A stretch of DNA of 64,000 nt, from positions 1 to 64,000 of the forward strand of contig JAIELK010000030.1 in assembly GCA_019753175.1 (NCBI GenBank), read 5' to 3'. This DNA is from Hyphomonadaceae bacterium (lineage in GTDB: Bacteria; Pseudomonadota; Alphaproteobacteria; Caulobacterales; Aquidulcibacteraceae). Positions within the stretch are counted from its first letter, which is position 1. The number at the start of each line of letters is the position of its first letter. Position numbers and translations under genes: made by a program. The notes below the pieces were generated by a model that saw only the letters and a program-made list of their open reading frames with translations, was not told the DNA's origin and did not search any database. This document shows positions 7,966 through 16,249 of the stretch, one piece after another.

Positions 7966-9029
7966 CCGCCGGGCAGGGACGCGGCGCGGCCGTCCAACTC
8001 AAGTTCGGTGAGCGCTGCAGCGACGAGTCCACTCGGCGCAGCGAGCAGCCGCGCGAGGTCGTTTACATGCACCGGCGTCGGTGACAACAGGCCGGCAATC
8101 CGCTCCGCGAGGGCGGAGGTTTGCTTCGCGCTCACGGGCGCATCGTCGAACAGCGGTCCGGTGGAGAGCGGTCGGAGCGGCGCTTCAACGTTGCCCAGCG
8201 CCGCGATCACGTCCTCGGCGCTCTCGACCAATGTCGCGCCCTGTTTGATCAGCGCATTCGAGCCGCGGGCGCGCGGGTCGAGCGGTGAGCCGGGCGTAGC
8301 CATCACGTCGCGGCCCTGATCGGCGGCCGCGCGGGCGGTGATCAGCGAGCCGGAGCGCAGCGCCGCCTCGACAACAATCACCGCGCGCGACAAGCCGGAG
8401 ATGATGCTGTTGCGCCGTGGGAAATCGCGCCCGCGTGCAACCGCGCCGAGCGGCGCTTCGCTGACGACGCAGCCATGTGCGCAGATCGCGTCATGCAGTT
8501 GCAGGTTTTGCGGCGGATAAGGATGATCGAGCCCGCCCGCGAGCACGGCTACGGTGCCGGTTTTCAACGCGCCGCGGTGCGCGGCGGCATCCACGCCGCG
8601 TGCAAGTCCAGAAACGACGGTGAAGCCGCTTGCGCCGAGATCAGCCGCAAGCCGCTCGGCGAACAGCAGCGCTGCCGCCGAGCCTTCGCGCGACCCGACA
8701 AGAGCGATGGCTTTGGTCTTCAGATGCGCGGCATCGCCGCGCACGGCGAGCGCCGGCGGCGGCGCGTCCAACTGCGCCAGCAGCGCGGGATAAGCCGGCT
8801 CGCAGCTTGCGAGCAGTACGGCGCCCATGTCGTCGAGCGCCTCGAGTTCGGCGTAGATACGCTCTCTGGGCGGCGGATTGTGATCACCGAGGCGCGGGAG
8901 CGCTTCGAGTGCGGCGGCCGCGCCGCCAAAGCGCGCGACCAAGCGGTGAAAGGTCAGCGGGCCGATGCGCGGCGTGCGCGCAAGCTGCAGCCAAGCGACG
9001 CGCTCCGGCTGCGAGAGCGTCCGGTTCAT
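7923..9029 (-). CDS. dprA: DNA-processing protein DprA
   Basis: A 368-residue DprA/Smf protein that binds incoming single-stranded DNA and loads RecA during transformation. An N-terminal SAM-like helical segment is followed by the extended Rossmann fold with [27 protein letters not shown] and [12 protein letters not shown], and then [22 protein letters not shown]-terminal winged-helix (DML1-like) domain covers about residues 305-360. Its stop region lies four bases into the neighbouring plsY reading direction (9026-9029 overlap), so the two are translationally coupled. Confidence 0.96.
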   Translation of the reverse strand: MNRTLSQPERVAWLQLARTPRIGPLTFHRLVARFGGAAAALEALPRLGDHNPPPRERIYAELEALDDMGAVLLASCEPAYPALLAQLDAPPPALAVRGDAAHLKTKAIALVGSREGSAAALLFAERLAADLGASGFTVVSGLARGVDAAAHRGALKTGTVAVLAGGLDHPYPPQNLQLHDAICAHGCVVSEAPLGAVARGRDFPRRNSIISGLSRAVIVVEAALRSGSLITARAAADQGRDVMATPGSPLDPRARGSNALIKQGATLVESAEDVIAALGNVEAPLRPLSTGPLFDDAPVSAKQTSALAERIAGLLSPTPVHVNDLARLLAAPSGLVAAALTELELDGRAASLPGGYAASSVAAFRAPD

Positions 9030-9694
9030 GCCTCGTCAGCGGGGGCGGGCGTCTGCTCGGGCGACGTGTCCTGGGCGGCCTCGTCCTTCTTGGCGCCGAT
9101 CCGAGGTTCCGTGCCCGCGCGCAAGCGTTCGATGTTGGCGCGGTGGCGCCAGAAGATCAGCACCGCAAGCGCGGTCGTGAACAGCACCTGCGACCAGCTG
9201 AAATTGGCAACGAGGCTGGCGATGGGTGTGATCGCCGCTGCGCACAACGCTGCGAGCGAGGAATAGCGAAAGATGGTGGCGACCGCGAGCCAGGTGACGC
9301 CCGCGAGCACGCCCAACGGCCAGATGCCGGCGAACAGCACGCCGAAGAAGGTTGCAACGCCTTTGCCGCCTTTGAAGCCGAGCCACACCGGATAGCAATG
9401 TCCGACAAAGGCAAAGCCGCCCGCCACCAGCTCGATCTCGGTGCGGTTCGGCGCATCGCCGGCAAGCCAGCGCGCGATCAGCAGCGCCGCGCCGGCCTTG
9501 GCGGCGTCGAGCACGAGTGTCGCGAGCGCTAGGTCCTTGCGGCCGGTGCGGAGCACATTGGTCGCGCCAATATTGCCCGAGCCGATGTTGCGTACGTCAC
9601 CCAGCCCCGCCGCTTGGGTCAGCACGAGACCGAAAGGAATCGAGCCGAGCAGGTAACCGCCCACGGCGGCGAGCAAGAAGGGTAAGGCGTCCAC
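9026..9694 (-). CDS. plsY: Acyl-phosphate:glycerol-3-phosphate acyltransferase PlsY
   Basis: A 222-residue inner-membrane enzyme that transfers an acyl group from acyl-phosphate to glycerol 3-phosphate, the first step of phospholipid synthesis. Signature loops are [23 protein letters not shown] and [18 protein letters not shown], with about five hydrophobic spans. A polar, Ala/Glu-rich tail follows the last span. The usual upstream partner is the pyrC-like gene; here 6.5 kb of other genes separate the two. Confidence 0.96.
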   Translation of the reverse strand: MDALPFLLAAVGGYLLGSIPFGLVLTQAAGLGDVRNIGSGNIGATNVLRTGRKDLALATLVLDAAKAGAALLIARWLAGDAPNRTEIELVAGGFAFVGHCYPVWLGFKGGKGVATFFGVLFAGIWPLGVLAGVTWLAVATIFRYSSLAALCAAAITPIASLVANFSWSQVLFTTALAVLIFWRHRANIERLRAGTEPRIGAKKDEAAQDTSPEQTPAPADEA

Positions 9695-9768
9695 CGGCGG
9701 CTCTCTAACAGGAGCGCGGCGCGCTGTGGAGGGGAGACTTCGGCCGTGCGACCGCTAAAGTCGGGCGC

Positions 9769-11199
9769 ATGACCGGCAACATCACCAGACGGGGAGCGGT
9801 GGTCGGCGCAGCGAGCGCCGCTCTCGCATCCTGCGCGCCTGAGGGCGCTTCATCGTTCGCACCCCCGCAATCGCGGCAGTTTGCGGCTGACTTCCTGTGG
9901 GGCGTCGCCACCGCCGCTTTCCAGACCGAGGGTTCGCTCAGCGCCGACGGGCGTGGTCGGAGCATATGGGATGCGTTCCCGCGTGAGCGCATTGCCGACC
10001 GATCCGATGCGAGCCTCGCCTGCGACTCGTACCGGCGCTTTGCCGAAGATGCGGCGCTGATCGCCGACGCAGGCCTCAAGGCGCACCGTTTCTCGATCGC
10101 CTGGCCGCGCATCCTCCCCGATGGCGCCGGCGCTGTGAACGACGCGAGCGTCGATCATTACGCGCGCGTGATTGATGCGCTGTTGGCGCGTGGCGTTGTC
10201 CCGTATGCGACCCTCTTTCACTGGGACCTGCCATTGGCGCTGCAAGAGCAGGGCGGCTGGAAGTCGCGCGACACCGCGCTTCGCTTCGCCGACTATGCGC
10301 GCGTTGTCGTGGAGCGGTTGGGAGACCGCTTAAGACATATCGTTGTGCTGAATGAAGCGGCGGTGCACGCGGTATTGGGGCACGTGCTTGGCGTGCACGC
10401 GCCCGGTCTGACCGACGCCACCCAGCTCGGGGCTGTGATCCACCATCAGAATCTAGCGCAAGGTCTGGCGATCCAAGGCATGCGCGGCGCGCGCAGCGAT
10501 CTTACCATCGGCACCACCATGGCGCTGATGCCGTCGCGCGCCGCGGGTGGACTGTTCGCGCCGCTGCACCGCATCGCCGCCGACGGCTTCGATGAGTTGT
10601 GGAATGGCGGTTTTCTCGATCCGGTGTTCCGCGGCGCCTATCCGAAGACCGCGCTCGGCATGGTCGAACCCCTCCTGCAAGACGGCGATCTTGCGGTCAC
10701 GCGCCAGCCGCTCGATTTCCTCGGCGTGAACTATTACGCACCCTCCTACATGCGTTTCGATGCAAGTTCGACCAGCCGCATTGGGCCAGCCGAGCCGCCG
10801 GCTGGCGTCGAACGCGACGCCTTCAATCGCCACGTCGATCCGTCGGGGCTCTACGAAGTGTTGGCGCGCTTACGCGAACAGTACGGCAATCCGCGCGTGC
10901 TGATCACCGAAAACGGCTGCTCGGATCCGTTCAGCGAAGGGGCGGCCATCATCGACGATCAATTCCGCATCGACTATGTGCGCCGTCACCTCGAAGCGGT
11001 GAAGAGCGCGATGGAAGCCGGGAGCAACATCGGCGGCTATTTCCACTGGACGCTGATCGACAATTGGGAGTGGGCCGAGGGGTATCGCTCGAAGTTTGGA
11101 CTGGTCGCAATGGACCGCGTTACCGGTGTGCGCACGCCGAAGGCGTCTTACGCGTGGTTCAAGGCGCTCGCGGAAAACGGGCTTTTGGCGGCAGCTTAA
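9769..11199 (+). CDS. GH1 family beta-glucosidase, exported, likely lipoprotein
   Basis: This 476-residue glycoside hydrolase family 1 protein retains both catalytic glutamates. The acid/base lies in VVLNEAAVHA, where the usual NEP reads NEA, and the nucleophile in VLITENGCSDPF. Other GH1 blocks are FLWGVATAAFQTEG, LFHWDLPLALQEQGGW and HWTLIDNWEWAEGY. The N-terminus RRGAVVGAASAALASC looks like a twin-arginine-type signal ending in a lipobox cysteine, so the enzyme is probably exported and membrane-anchored, which is unusual for GH1. The activity is probably beta-glucoside or oligosaccharide hydrolysis. It stands alone on the plus strand within the inserted segment. Confidence 0.92.
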   Translation: MTGNITRRGAVVGAASAALASCAPEGASSFAPPQSRQFAADFLWGVATAAFQTEGSLSADGRGRSIWDAFPRERIADRSDASLACDSYRRFAEDAALIADAGLKAHRFSIAWPRILPDGAGAVNDASVDHYARVIDALLARGVVPYATLFHWDLPLALQEQGGWKSRDTALRFADYARVVVERLGDRLRHIVVLNEAAVHAVLGHVLGVHAPGLTDATQLGAVIHHQNLAQGLAIQGMRGARSDLTIGTTMALMPSRAAGGLFAPLHRIAADGFDELWNGGFLDPVFRGAYPKTALGMVEPLLQDGDLAVTRQPLDFLGVNYYAPSYMRFDASSTSRIGPAEPPAGVERDAFNRHVDPSGLYEVLARLREQYGNPRVLITENGCSDPFSEGAAIIDDQFRIDYVRRHLEAVKSAMEAGSNIGGYFHWTLIDNWEWAEGYRSKFGLVAMDRVTGVRTPKASYAWFKALAENGLLAAA

Positions 11200-12386
11200 G
11201 CCGCCGCCAGTTCCAGCTGCGGCTTCTGACGCGCCGCGCGGATGCCCGGGAACAAGCCGCCGAACAAGCCAATGACGATAGCGACGATGATCGCCGTGAT
11301 GACGAGGCCGGGCGAGAGTTCGAACTTGAACACCAGCTGCGTGAAGCCGGCGCCCAAGGTCGATGTGGTCTGGCCGTTGAAGGCGAAGAACGCGATCAGC
11401 ACGCCCAGCACGCCGCCAATCGCGGAGAGCGCCAAGGCTTCTACCATGGTGCCGAAGAACGCGGCCCAACCCGAGAAGCCGATGATGCGCAAGGTCGCGA
11501 TTTCAGAGGCGCGTGCGGCGACCGATGAGTACATCGTGTTGAGTGCGCCGGCGAGCGCGCCGATCGCCATCATAATCCCGAGGATCCAGGCGATGGCCAT
11601 AAACCCTTGGGTCGATTGCGAGGCTTGGCGGGCGTAATAGGCGCGCTCGCTCAGGATTTCGAGCCCCTCAAGGCGTGCGTCGCCTTGCGCCCATTGGGTG
11701 TAGTCCTCCATCGCCGCAGCAGAGGTCAGCTGCACGCGCATCGTCTGATAGACATTGGGGCGATTAAACAAGCTTTGGGTCACGGCGATGTCAGCCCAGA
11801 GTTCGCTTTCGAACACGGTGCCCGGAGCTTCGAATACGCCGACAACCTGCCACTCGCCGCCGCGGATGCGGATGGTTTGCCCGAACTCGAAGCCTGAGAA
11901 CTCGCGGAGCAGTCCTGCGCCGACAACGATTTCGTTGGTGCCCGGCGTGAACATGCGGCCCTGGGTGATGGTGACGCCGCGACGCAGCGCCAGACCCTCC
12001 GGGCCGATGCCGCGAAACGGCATGTTGGCGTTGGTGCCGGTCGAGCGCTTGACGCCGTCGACAATGACCAGGAGTTCGCCTGACGCGAGCGGCGCGCCAT
12101 TGCGCTGCGCAACGTTAGGGCCGGTGGAGAGGATCGCCAGCTGGTCGCGCGTGACGACGCTGTTGAGTTCGGCGTTCGACCCTTCCCGGATCACGATCGC
12201 GACGTCCTCGGAGCCGGAGCCGGCGACTGTTGCGCGCAAACCGTTCGCCAGCGCCAGGAAGAACAGCAGCACGGTGATTGTCAGCGCCACCGCGACGATG
12301 CTCGCCGCCGACATCCAGCCGCGCTGGGGAATGGACCGGACGTTGAGCGCCGTCACCGCGCCGATCTGATCGAGAAGCGTAGCCAT
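11196..12386 (-). CDS. ABC transporter permease, FtsX/MacB type
   Basis: A 396-residue FtsX-like permease with one transmembrane segment near residues 25-45, a large periplasmic MacB-PCD-like domain, and three C-terminal segments containing TLRIIGFSGWAAFFGTMVEA. The start ATG 12386 has AAGGAG seven to eight bases upstream, so the longer ORF-track start is rejected. It ends four bases into the convergent GH1 gene. It forms the exporter with the second permease, the ATPase and the adaptor encoded just upstream. Confidence 0.92.
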   Translation of the reverse strand: MATLLDQIGAVTALNVRSIPQRGWMSAASIVAVALTITVLLFFLALANGLRATVAGSGSEDVAIVIREGSNAELNSVVTRDQLAILSTGPNVAQRNGAPLASGELLVIVDGVKRSTGTNANMPFRGIGPEGLALRRGVTITQGRMFTPGTNEIVVGAGLLREFSGFEFGQTIRIRGGEWQVVGVFEAPGTVFESELWADIAVTQSLFNRPNVYQTMRVQLTSAAAMEDYTQWAQGDARLEGLEILSERAYYARQASQSTQGFMAIAWILGIMMAIGALAGALNTMYSSVAARASEIATLRIIGFSGWAAFFGTMVEALALSAIGGVLGVLIAFFAFNGQTTSTLGAGFTQLVFKFELSPGLVITAIIVAIVIGLFGGLFPGIRAARQKPQLELAAA

Positions 12387-12399
12387 GAACGAAACTCCT

Positions 12400-13557
12400 T
12401 CAACGGCGCGCGAAGGCGTCGACGATGCGCATGCGATAGGCCTGAAGCGCCGGCGGCAAGCCGGTGACAAGGCCCAACGCGAGCGCGATCAGGGCGGCCC
12501 ACAACGTCACAATGGGCGCGAAACTGATCTGCGGACCGCCGCCCCCGCCGGCGGCCAAGAGCGCCAGCAGACCAACGGCGGCGGCAACCCCGAGTGCGGC
12601 GCCAAGCAGCGAAAGCAACAGCGACTCACCCAACACCATGCGCAGCACGCGTGTCGAAGAAAAACCGAGCGTCTTCATCACGCCGACTTCCTTGGTGCGT
12701 TCCCGGACCGCGAGCGCCATGGTGGTGCCGACGATCAGCAGGATGGCGATGAACGCCGCGCCGACCACAAGCGTGATCACCAAGCCGATATTGCCGAGCT
12801 GCGCGGCAAACGACTTGTTGAACGCCTCTTCATCCTGGGTCGAGGTCTCGTCCTGCGAGTTGGCGAACATTTGGTCGATGCGGTTGGCCACCTGGTCGTT
12901 GATCGCGGCCGAGGTGGTGAGGAACGGGATCCAGCCGATCTGATCGCGACCGAACGTCACCGTTTCGTTGTAGTAGTCGTAGTGGATCAACACCGAGCCG
13001 GCCTGCGAGCTGCCGGCTGGAGTCGGGATCGTGCCGACCAGGGTGAACTGCCAGGTCGAGTCGCCGGTGGTCGCGTTGGTGAAGATGTTGCTCTTCAGCG
13101 GAATGCGTTGGCCGACGCGCCAGCCGAAGCGTTCCGCCACCGGCTCGGCCGCCAGCATCGCTGTGCGGTCGTTGAAGAAGGCGTCGCGCTGTTCGGCGGG
13201 GATGTCGAGATCTTCGGCATAGACCTGGAAGTACGTCTCTGGGTCCACCGCAAACACCGGCAGGAAGCCGCGCGGCATCTCCTGATAATAGCCGCCGAAC
13301 CAGTTCATGTGCGTGGCCACCGCCACGCCCTCCATGCGCGCAACGCGGTCGTAATAGGCGCGCGGCAGCGACTCTGTAAAATTGATTTTCGACAGCGTGA
13401 TCATGCGCGTCGGCAGCGTGTTCACGTTGTTGAGCGCGTGATTGAAGCTAAGCATCAGGCTCAGGATCAGAAACGCGATCATGATCGAAACAATAAGCAG
13501 AACCGTGCGCACCGGCTTGCGCCACAGGTTCTTGTTCATGAGCGTGAGGTCGTTCAT
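12400..13557 (-). CDS. ABC transporter permease, FtsX/MacB type
   Basis: A 385-residue FtsX-family permease. The first membrane span follows KPVRTVLLIVSIMIAFLILS, a periplasmic domain covers roughly residues 40-270, and three spans end the protein, including VRERTKEVGVMKTLGFSS, the typical coupling segment. Its start overlaps the ATPase stop by four bases, indicating coupled translation. It is paralogous to the adjacent permease, and the two probably form a heterodimeric exporter of MacB/LolCE-like design. The substrate is not deducible. Confidence 0.92.
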   Translation of the reverse strand: MNDLTLMNKNLWRKPVRTVLLIVSIMIAFLILSLMLSFNHALNNVNTLPTRMITLSKINFTESLPRAYYDRVARMEGVAVATHMNWFGGYYQEMPRGFLPVFAVDPETYFQVYAEDLDIPAEQRDAFFNDRTAMLAAEPVAERFGWRVGQRIPLKSNIFTNATTGDSTWQFTLVGTIPTPAGSSQAGSVLIHYDYYNETVTFGRDQIGWIPFLTTSAAINDQVANRIDQMFANSQDETSTQDEEAFNKSFAAQLGNIGLVITLVVGAAFIAILLIVGTTMALAVRERTKEVGVMKTLGFSSTRVLRMVLGESLLLSLLGAALGVAAAVGLLALLAAGGGGGPQISFAPIVTLWAALIALALGLVTGLPPALQAYRMRIVDAFARR

Positions 13558-14243
13558 GCCGCCAGCTCCCGCTCGTCGAAACGGCCCTTGTCGAGGTGCA
13601 GCACGCGCTTGGCGAACTTGGCCGCCTCGGCGTCGTGGGTGACCATGATGATGGTCTTGCCCAGTTCGCGGTTGAGCGTCTGCAGCGTGCCGAGGATTTC
13701 GTCGGCGGTGGTGCGGTCGAGGTCGCCGGTCGGTTCGTCGGCGAGCAGCAGCTTAGGGTCCGAGACGATCGCTCGCGCGATGGCGACACGCTGTTGCTGG
13801 CCGCCGGAAAGCTCGCGCGGCCGGTGCTTGGCGCGATCCTCCAGGCCGACGATCTTCAGCGCCGTTGCGACATTGTCGCGGCGCTGCTTCGGCGAGAGGC
13901 GCGTCAGCAGCAGGGGCAGCTCGACATTCTGCGCTGCCGTCAGGATCGGCATCAGATTGTAGAACTGAAAGATGAAGCCGACATTGGCCGAGCGCCAGGC
14001 GGTGAGTTGGCCTTCGCTCAGCTTCTCGATGTGCTTGCCGTCGAATTCCAGCGAGCCGCCATCGGGCTTGTCGGTGCCGCCGAGCAGGTTGAGCAGGGTG
14101 GTCTTGCCCGACCCCGACGGGCCCATGATGGCGACGAAATCGCCTTGCTCGATGCGCATGGTCAGCTTGTCGAAGATGGTGATCTTTTCCTTTCCACGCT
14201 TGTAGCTTTTTTCGACGTCGGTGAGACGGATGAGGTCGGGCAT
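13554..14243 (-). CDS. ABC transporter ATP-binding protein, LolD/MacB type
   Basis: A 229-residue nucleotide-binding subunit with Walker A GPSGSGKTTLLNLLGG near residue 40, the Q-loop region FIFQFYNLMPILTA, the signature ELSGGQQQRVAIARAI and Walker B LLLADEPTGDLD. The length and motifs are those of the LolD/MacB/FtsE group, which powers mechanotransmission across the periplasm rather than classic transport. It belongs to the four-gene adaptor-ATPase-permease-permease operon on the minus strand. Confidence 0.95.
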   Translation of the reverse strand: MPDLIRLTDVEKSYKRGKEKITIFDKLTMRIEQGDFVAIMGPSGSGKTTLLNLLGGTDKPDGGSLEFDGKHIEKLSEGQLTAWRSANVGFIFQFYNLMPILTAAQNVELPLLLTRLSPKQRRDNVATALKIVGLEDRAKHRPRELSGGQQQRVAIARAIVSDPKLLLADEPTGDLDRTTADEILGTLQTLNRELGKTIIMVTHDAEAAKFAKRVLHLDKGRFDERELAA

Positions 14244-14318
14244 TCTATCAATCTCCGAGACCGTGCAGAAAGAATCTTTGCTGAGCCGCCGCCGGCGCCG
14301 CGTTTGGATGCAGGGAGC

Positions 14319-15284
14319 TTACGTCGCTTCGTCGAGGAAGCGGACGCTGATCGCCATTTCCGGCAGAATGCGCGGGTCGAGTTGGTCGAAACCGATCCGC
14401 ACGCGGACCGTGGCGCGGCTGCGGTCAGCTGCGGGAATCGTGGCGATGACGCGCGCCGGGAACGTCTCGCCCGGGTAAGCGTCGAGCGTCGCCTCAACGC
14501 GTTGGCCTTCGGCGACCCTCGCGATGTAGGCTTCGCTCACGTCCACCTCGATTTCGAGGCTCGACATATCGACGATGGTGCAGATGCCGGTGCGGGTGAA
14601 GCCGCCGCCCGCCGATACCGGCGAGATGATTTCGCCGGGCTGCGCCGACTTGTTGACCACAACGCCGGAGAACGGCGCGCGGATTTCGTAACGCGCCAGC
14701 TGCGCCGAGGCGCGCTGGGCGTCGCTGCGGGCGGCGTTGCGCTGCGCCAATGCTGCGTCATGGCGCGCCTGCGCCGTGGTCATGGCGGCGTCGCTGGCAA
14801 AGCCCTGGTCGGCGAGTGTCCGCGTGCGAACGAGCACGCGCTGCGCTTCGGCGTAGTCCGCTTCGGCGGCGGCGGCGCGAGCGCTTGCAGCGCCGGAATC
14901 GGCGCGCGCCAGCGTCGGTTCGAGCACGGCGATAATCTCGCCGCGGCGCACGCGCTGCCCTTCCTCAATGCGCACTTCCAGCAAGCGCCCTGTGACCTCA
15001 GCGGCGACAGTGGCCTGGCGGCGCGCCACCACATAGCCGGACGCCACGAGACCGCCGCGCGCAACCGACGCGCCGCTTCCTGTCTGTGCGGTCTCAACCG
15101 GCGGGGCGGGCGGCGCTGGCGGCGCCGGCTTCAGGAACCATCCGGCGGCCACGCCGACAACAAGCGCCAAGGCGCCAACGCCTGCGGGCGCGACCCATCC
15201 TGGGAATCGCGCCTCCTGCTCGTCGCTCGCCGTGCGCTCAATCTTGAGCGATTTGAGGAGGTCGGTCTTGTCGTTCACGTGCAT
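14319..15284 (-). CDS. Periplasmic adaptor (HlyD/RND-MacA type)
   Basis: A 321-residue membrane fusion protein. It has a short cytoplasmic N-terminus, one membrane anchor with a Pro/Ala-rich linker (residues about 30-65), a biotinyl-lipoyl half-motif (ATVAAEVTGRLLEVRIEEGQRV), a coiled-coil hairpin (about 105-180), and the second half-motif YEIRAPFSGVVVNKSAQPGE. Beta-barrel strands end the protein. It would bridge the ABC exporter to an outer-membrane channel, but no TolC-like gene is nearby. It is first in the transcription order of the exporter operon. Confidence 0.92.
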   Translation of the reverse strand: MHVNDKTDLLKSLKIERTASDEQEARFPGWVAPAGVGALALVVGVAAGWFLKPAPPAPPAPPVETAQTGSGASVARGGLVASGYVVARRQATVAAEVTGRLLEVRIEEGQRVRRGEIIAVLEPTLARADSGAASARAAAAEADYAEAQRVLVRTRTLADQGFASDAAMTTAQARHDAALAQRNAARSDAQRASAQLARYEIRAPFSGVVVNKSAQPGEIISPVSAGGGFTRTGICTIVDMSSLEIEVDVSEAYIARVAEGQRVEATLDAYPGETFPARVIATIPAADRSRATVRVRIGFDQLDPRILPEMAISVRFLDEAT

Positions 15285-15366
15285 CGTCCATTTCGCCGGA
15301 ACCTAGTGAGCCGGACCGCGCCATGCAACGCGGTTCGCCTGGGTACGGGTTAGAGCGGCAAACGGG

Positions 15367-15900
15367 TCACATCTGTCTTAATGGGACGTAGCCCACCTTG
15401 ATCGCGATGCGATCTGCGGTCCCAGGGGCGGGTTCGAAGCGCAAGCCGTAGCGCTGCGTCGCCAAAGCGTCATCGATGCAGACCACGTCGTCGATGGGAT
15501 CGAGGTTGTCCTGATGCAGCAGGCCCATGCCCCCGGCCCGCGCCTTGGCTGCGGACCAAACCGCGCGCTTGTCGGTCCCGATATGGAACGAATAGGCGTG
15601 GAACTCCTGAAACACCCCGAGCTGATAACCGCCGGTGTTGACGAAGTAGAGCGACAGATCGCCGGCGCCGGCTTCGTCCGCAGGTACGGGCGTGACCCGA
15701 TAGCCGTCGACGGCCTCGATCTGTGCGAAGGCGTCGATGTGCAGCGAGTCCGCGTTCCCCCACCAACGCTGCTGCAGGAGCGGAAACGTCTCTTCAACGG
15801 AACGCGCAACGACAAACTGAATGTCGTGCAATTCGATCGTCGCGCGCGGATGCGAACCGCCAACCAGGAAGGCGAAGAGTCGGAGCGGCGCGCCGGACAC
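15367..15900 (-). CDS. DUF1543 domain protein
   Basis: About 177 residues resembling DUF1543 proteins: LRLFAFLVGGSHPRATIELHDIQF at the N-terminus, then VDGYRVTPV, and a DALATQRYGLRFEPAPG segment. No enzymatic motif is evident and no signal peptide is present. I place the start at GTG 15900, directly after the MliC-like stop (TGA 15904-15902), because homology begins there; the longer ORF-track start translates the lipoprotein gene in the wrong frame. Expression is therefore probably coupled to that gene. Function unknown. Confidence 0.7.
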   Translation of the reverse strand: MSGAPLRLFAFLVGGSHPRATIELHDIQFVVARSVEETFPLLQQRWWGNADSLHIDAFAQIEAVDGYRVTPVPADEAGAGDLSLYFVNTGGYQLGVFQEFHAYSFHIGTDKRAVWSAAKARAGGMGLLHQDNLDPIDDVVCIDDALATQRYGLRFEPAPGTADRIAIKVGYVPLRQM

Positions 15901-15901
15901 T

Positions 15902-16243
15902 TCAGCTGCCGCGGCAGGCGACGGGCGCGGCGCGGCCGACCTCCCACTGCGCTGCTTCGCCGCCGCCGCGGAAACCGTAGCGGCCGTTGCTGTAATAGCC
16001 GTCGCCCGCACGCGGCAGCACCATCGACGGACCGCCAATGATAGCGACGCGCGCCGATTGCGCGTCGACGTCGACCATCAATTGCGCTCCATTGGCGCAG
16101 CGATAGGCGATCGGGCCGTCGATCGGGATCGGCGGCGGGGCGCCGCCGGGTCCGGGATCGCCCGGGCCGGGCGGCGGCGAAACGCACGCCGACACCGCCA
16201 ACAGCGTCGCTAACGCCGTCAATGCTAAGACGCGCATGTTCAC
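15902..16243 (-). CDS. MliC-like lipoprotein (lysozyme inhibitor fold)
   Basis: A 113-residue precursor with signal peptide and lipobox (ALATLLAVSAC), a Pro/Gly-rich linker, then a domain like MliC/PliC: YRCANGAQLMVDVD, a central strand pair, and a closing Cys in APVACRGS. The two cysteines of the mature domain could form the family disulfide. Family members inhibit C-type lysozymes in the periplasm or outer membrane; here the function is inferred from the pattern only. It follows the pyrC-like gene closely on the same strand. Confidence 0.7.
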   Translation of the reverse strand: MNMRVLALTALATLLAVSACVSPPPGPGDPGPGGAPPPIPIDGPIAYRCANGAQLMVDVDAQSARVAIIGGPSMVLPRAGDGYYSNGRYGFRGGGEAAQWEVGRAAPVACRGS

Positions 16244-16249
16244 CTCCGT

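Noticed and set aside
12385-13962. 525-residue plus-strand ORF
   Set aside because: Antisense to the ABC permease and ATPase genes, which have clear family motifs.
13596-15353. 585-residue plus-strand ORF
   Set aside because: Antisense to the ABC ATPase and adaptor genes; no recognisable domain.
15367-16038. A frameshift joining the MliC-like and DUF1543 frames
   Set aside because: Each frame has its own complete domain and the second can start at GTG 15900, so two coupled genes explain the data without an error.
15378-16187. 269-residue minus-strand ORF across the MliC-like and DUF1543 genes
   Set aside because: A third frame rich in Arg and Ser; the MliC-like and DUF1543 frames carry the family motifs.
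9769-16243. Calling the inserted segment a mobile element
   Set aside because: No integrase, transposase, tRNA edge or flanking direct repeat was seen, so only the unusual gene order is reported.
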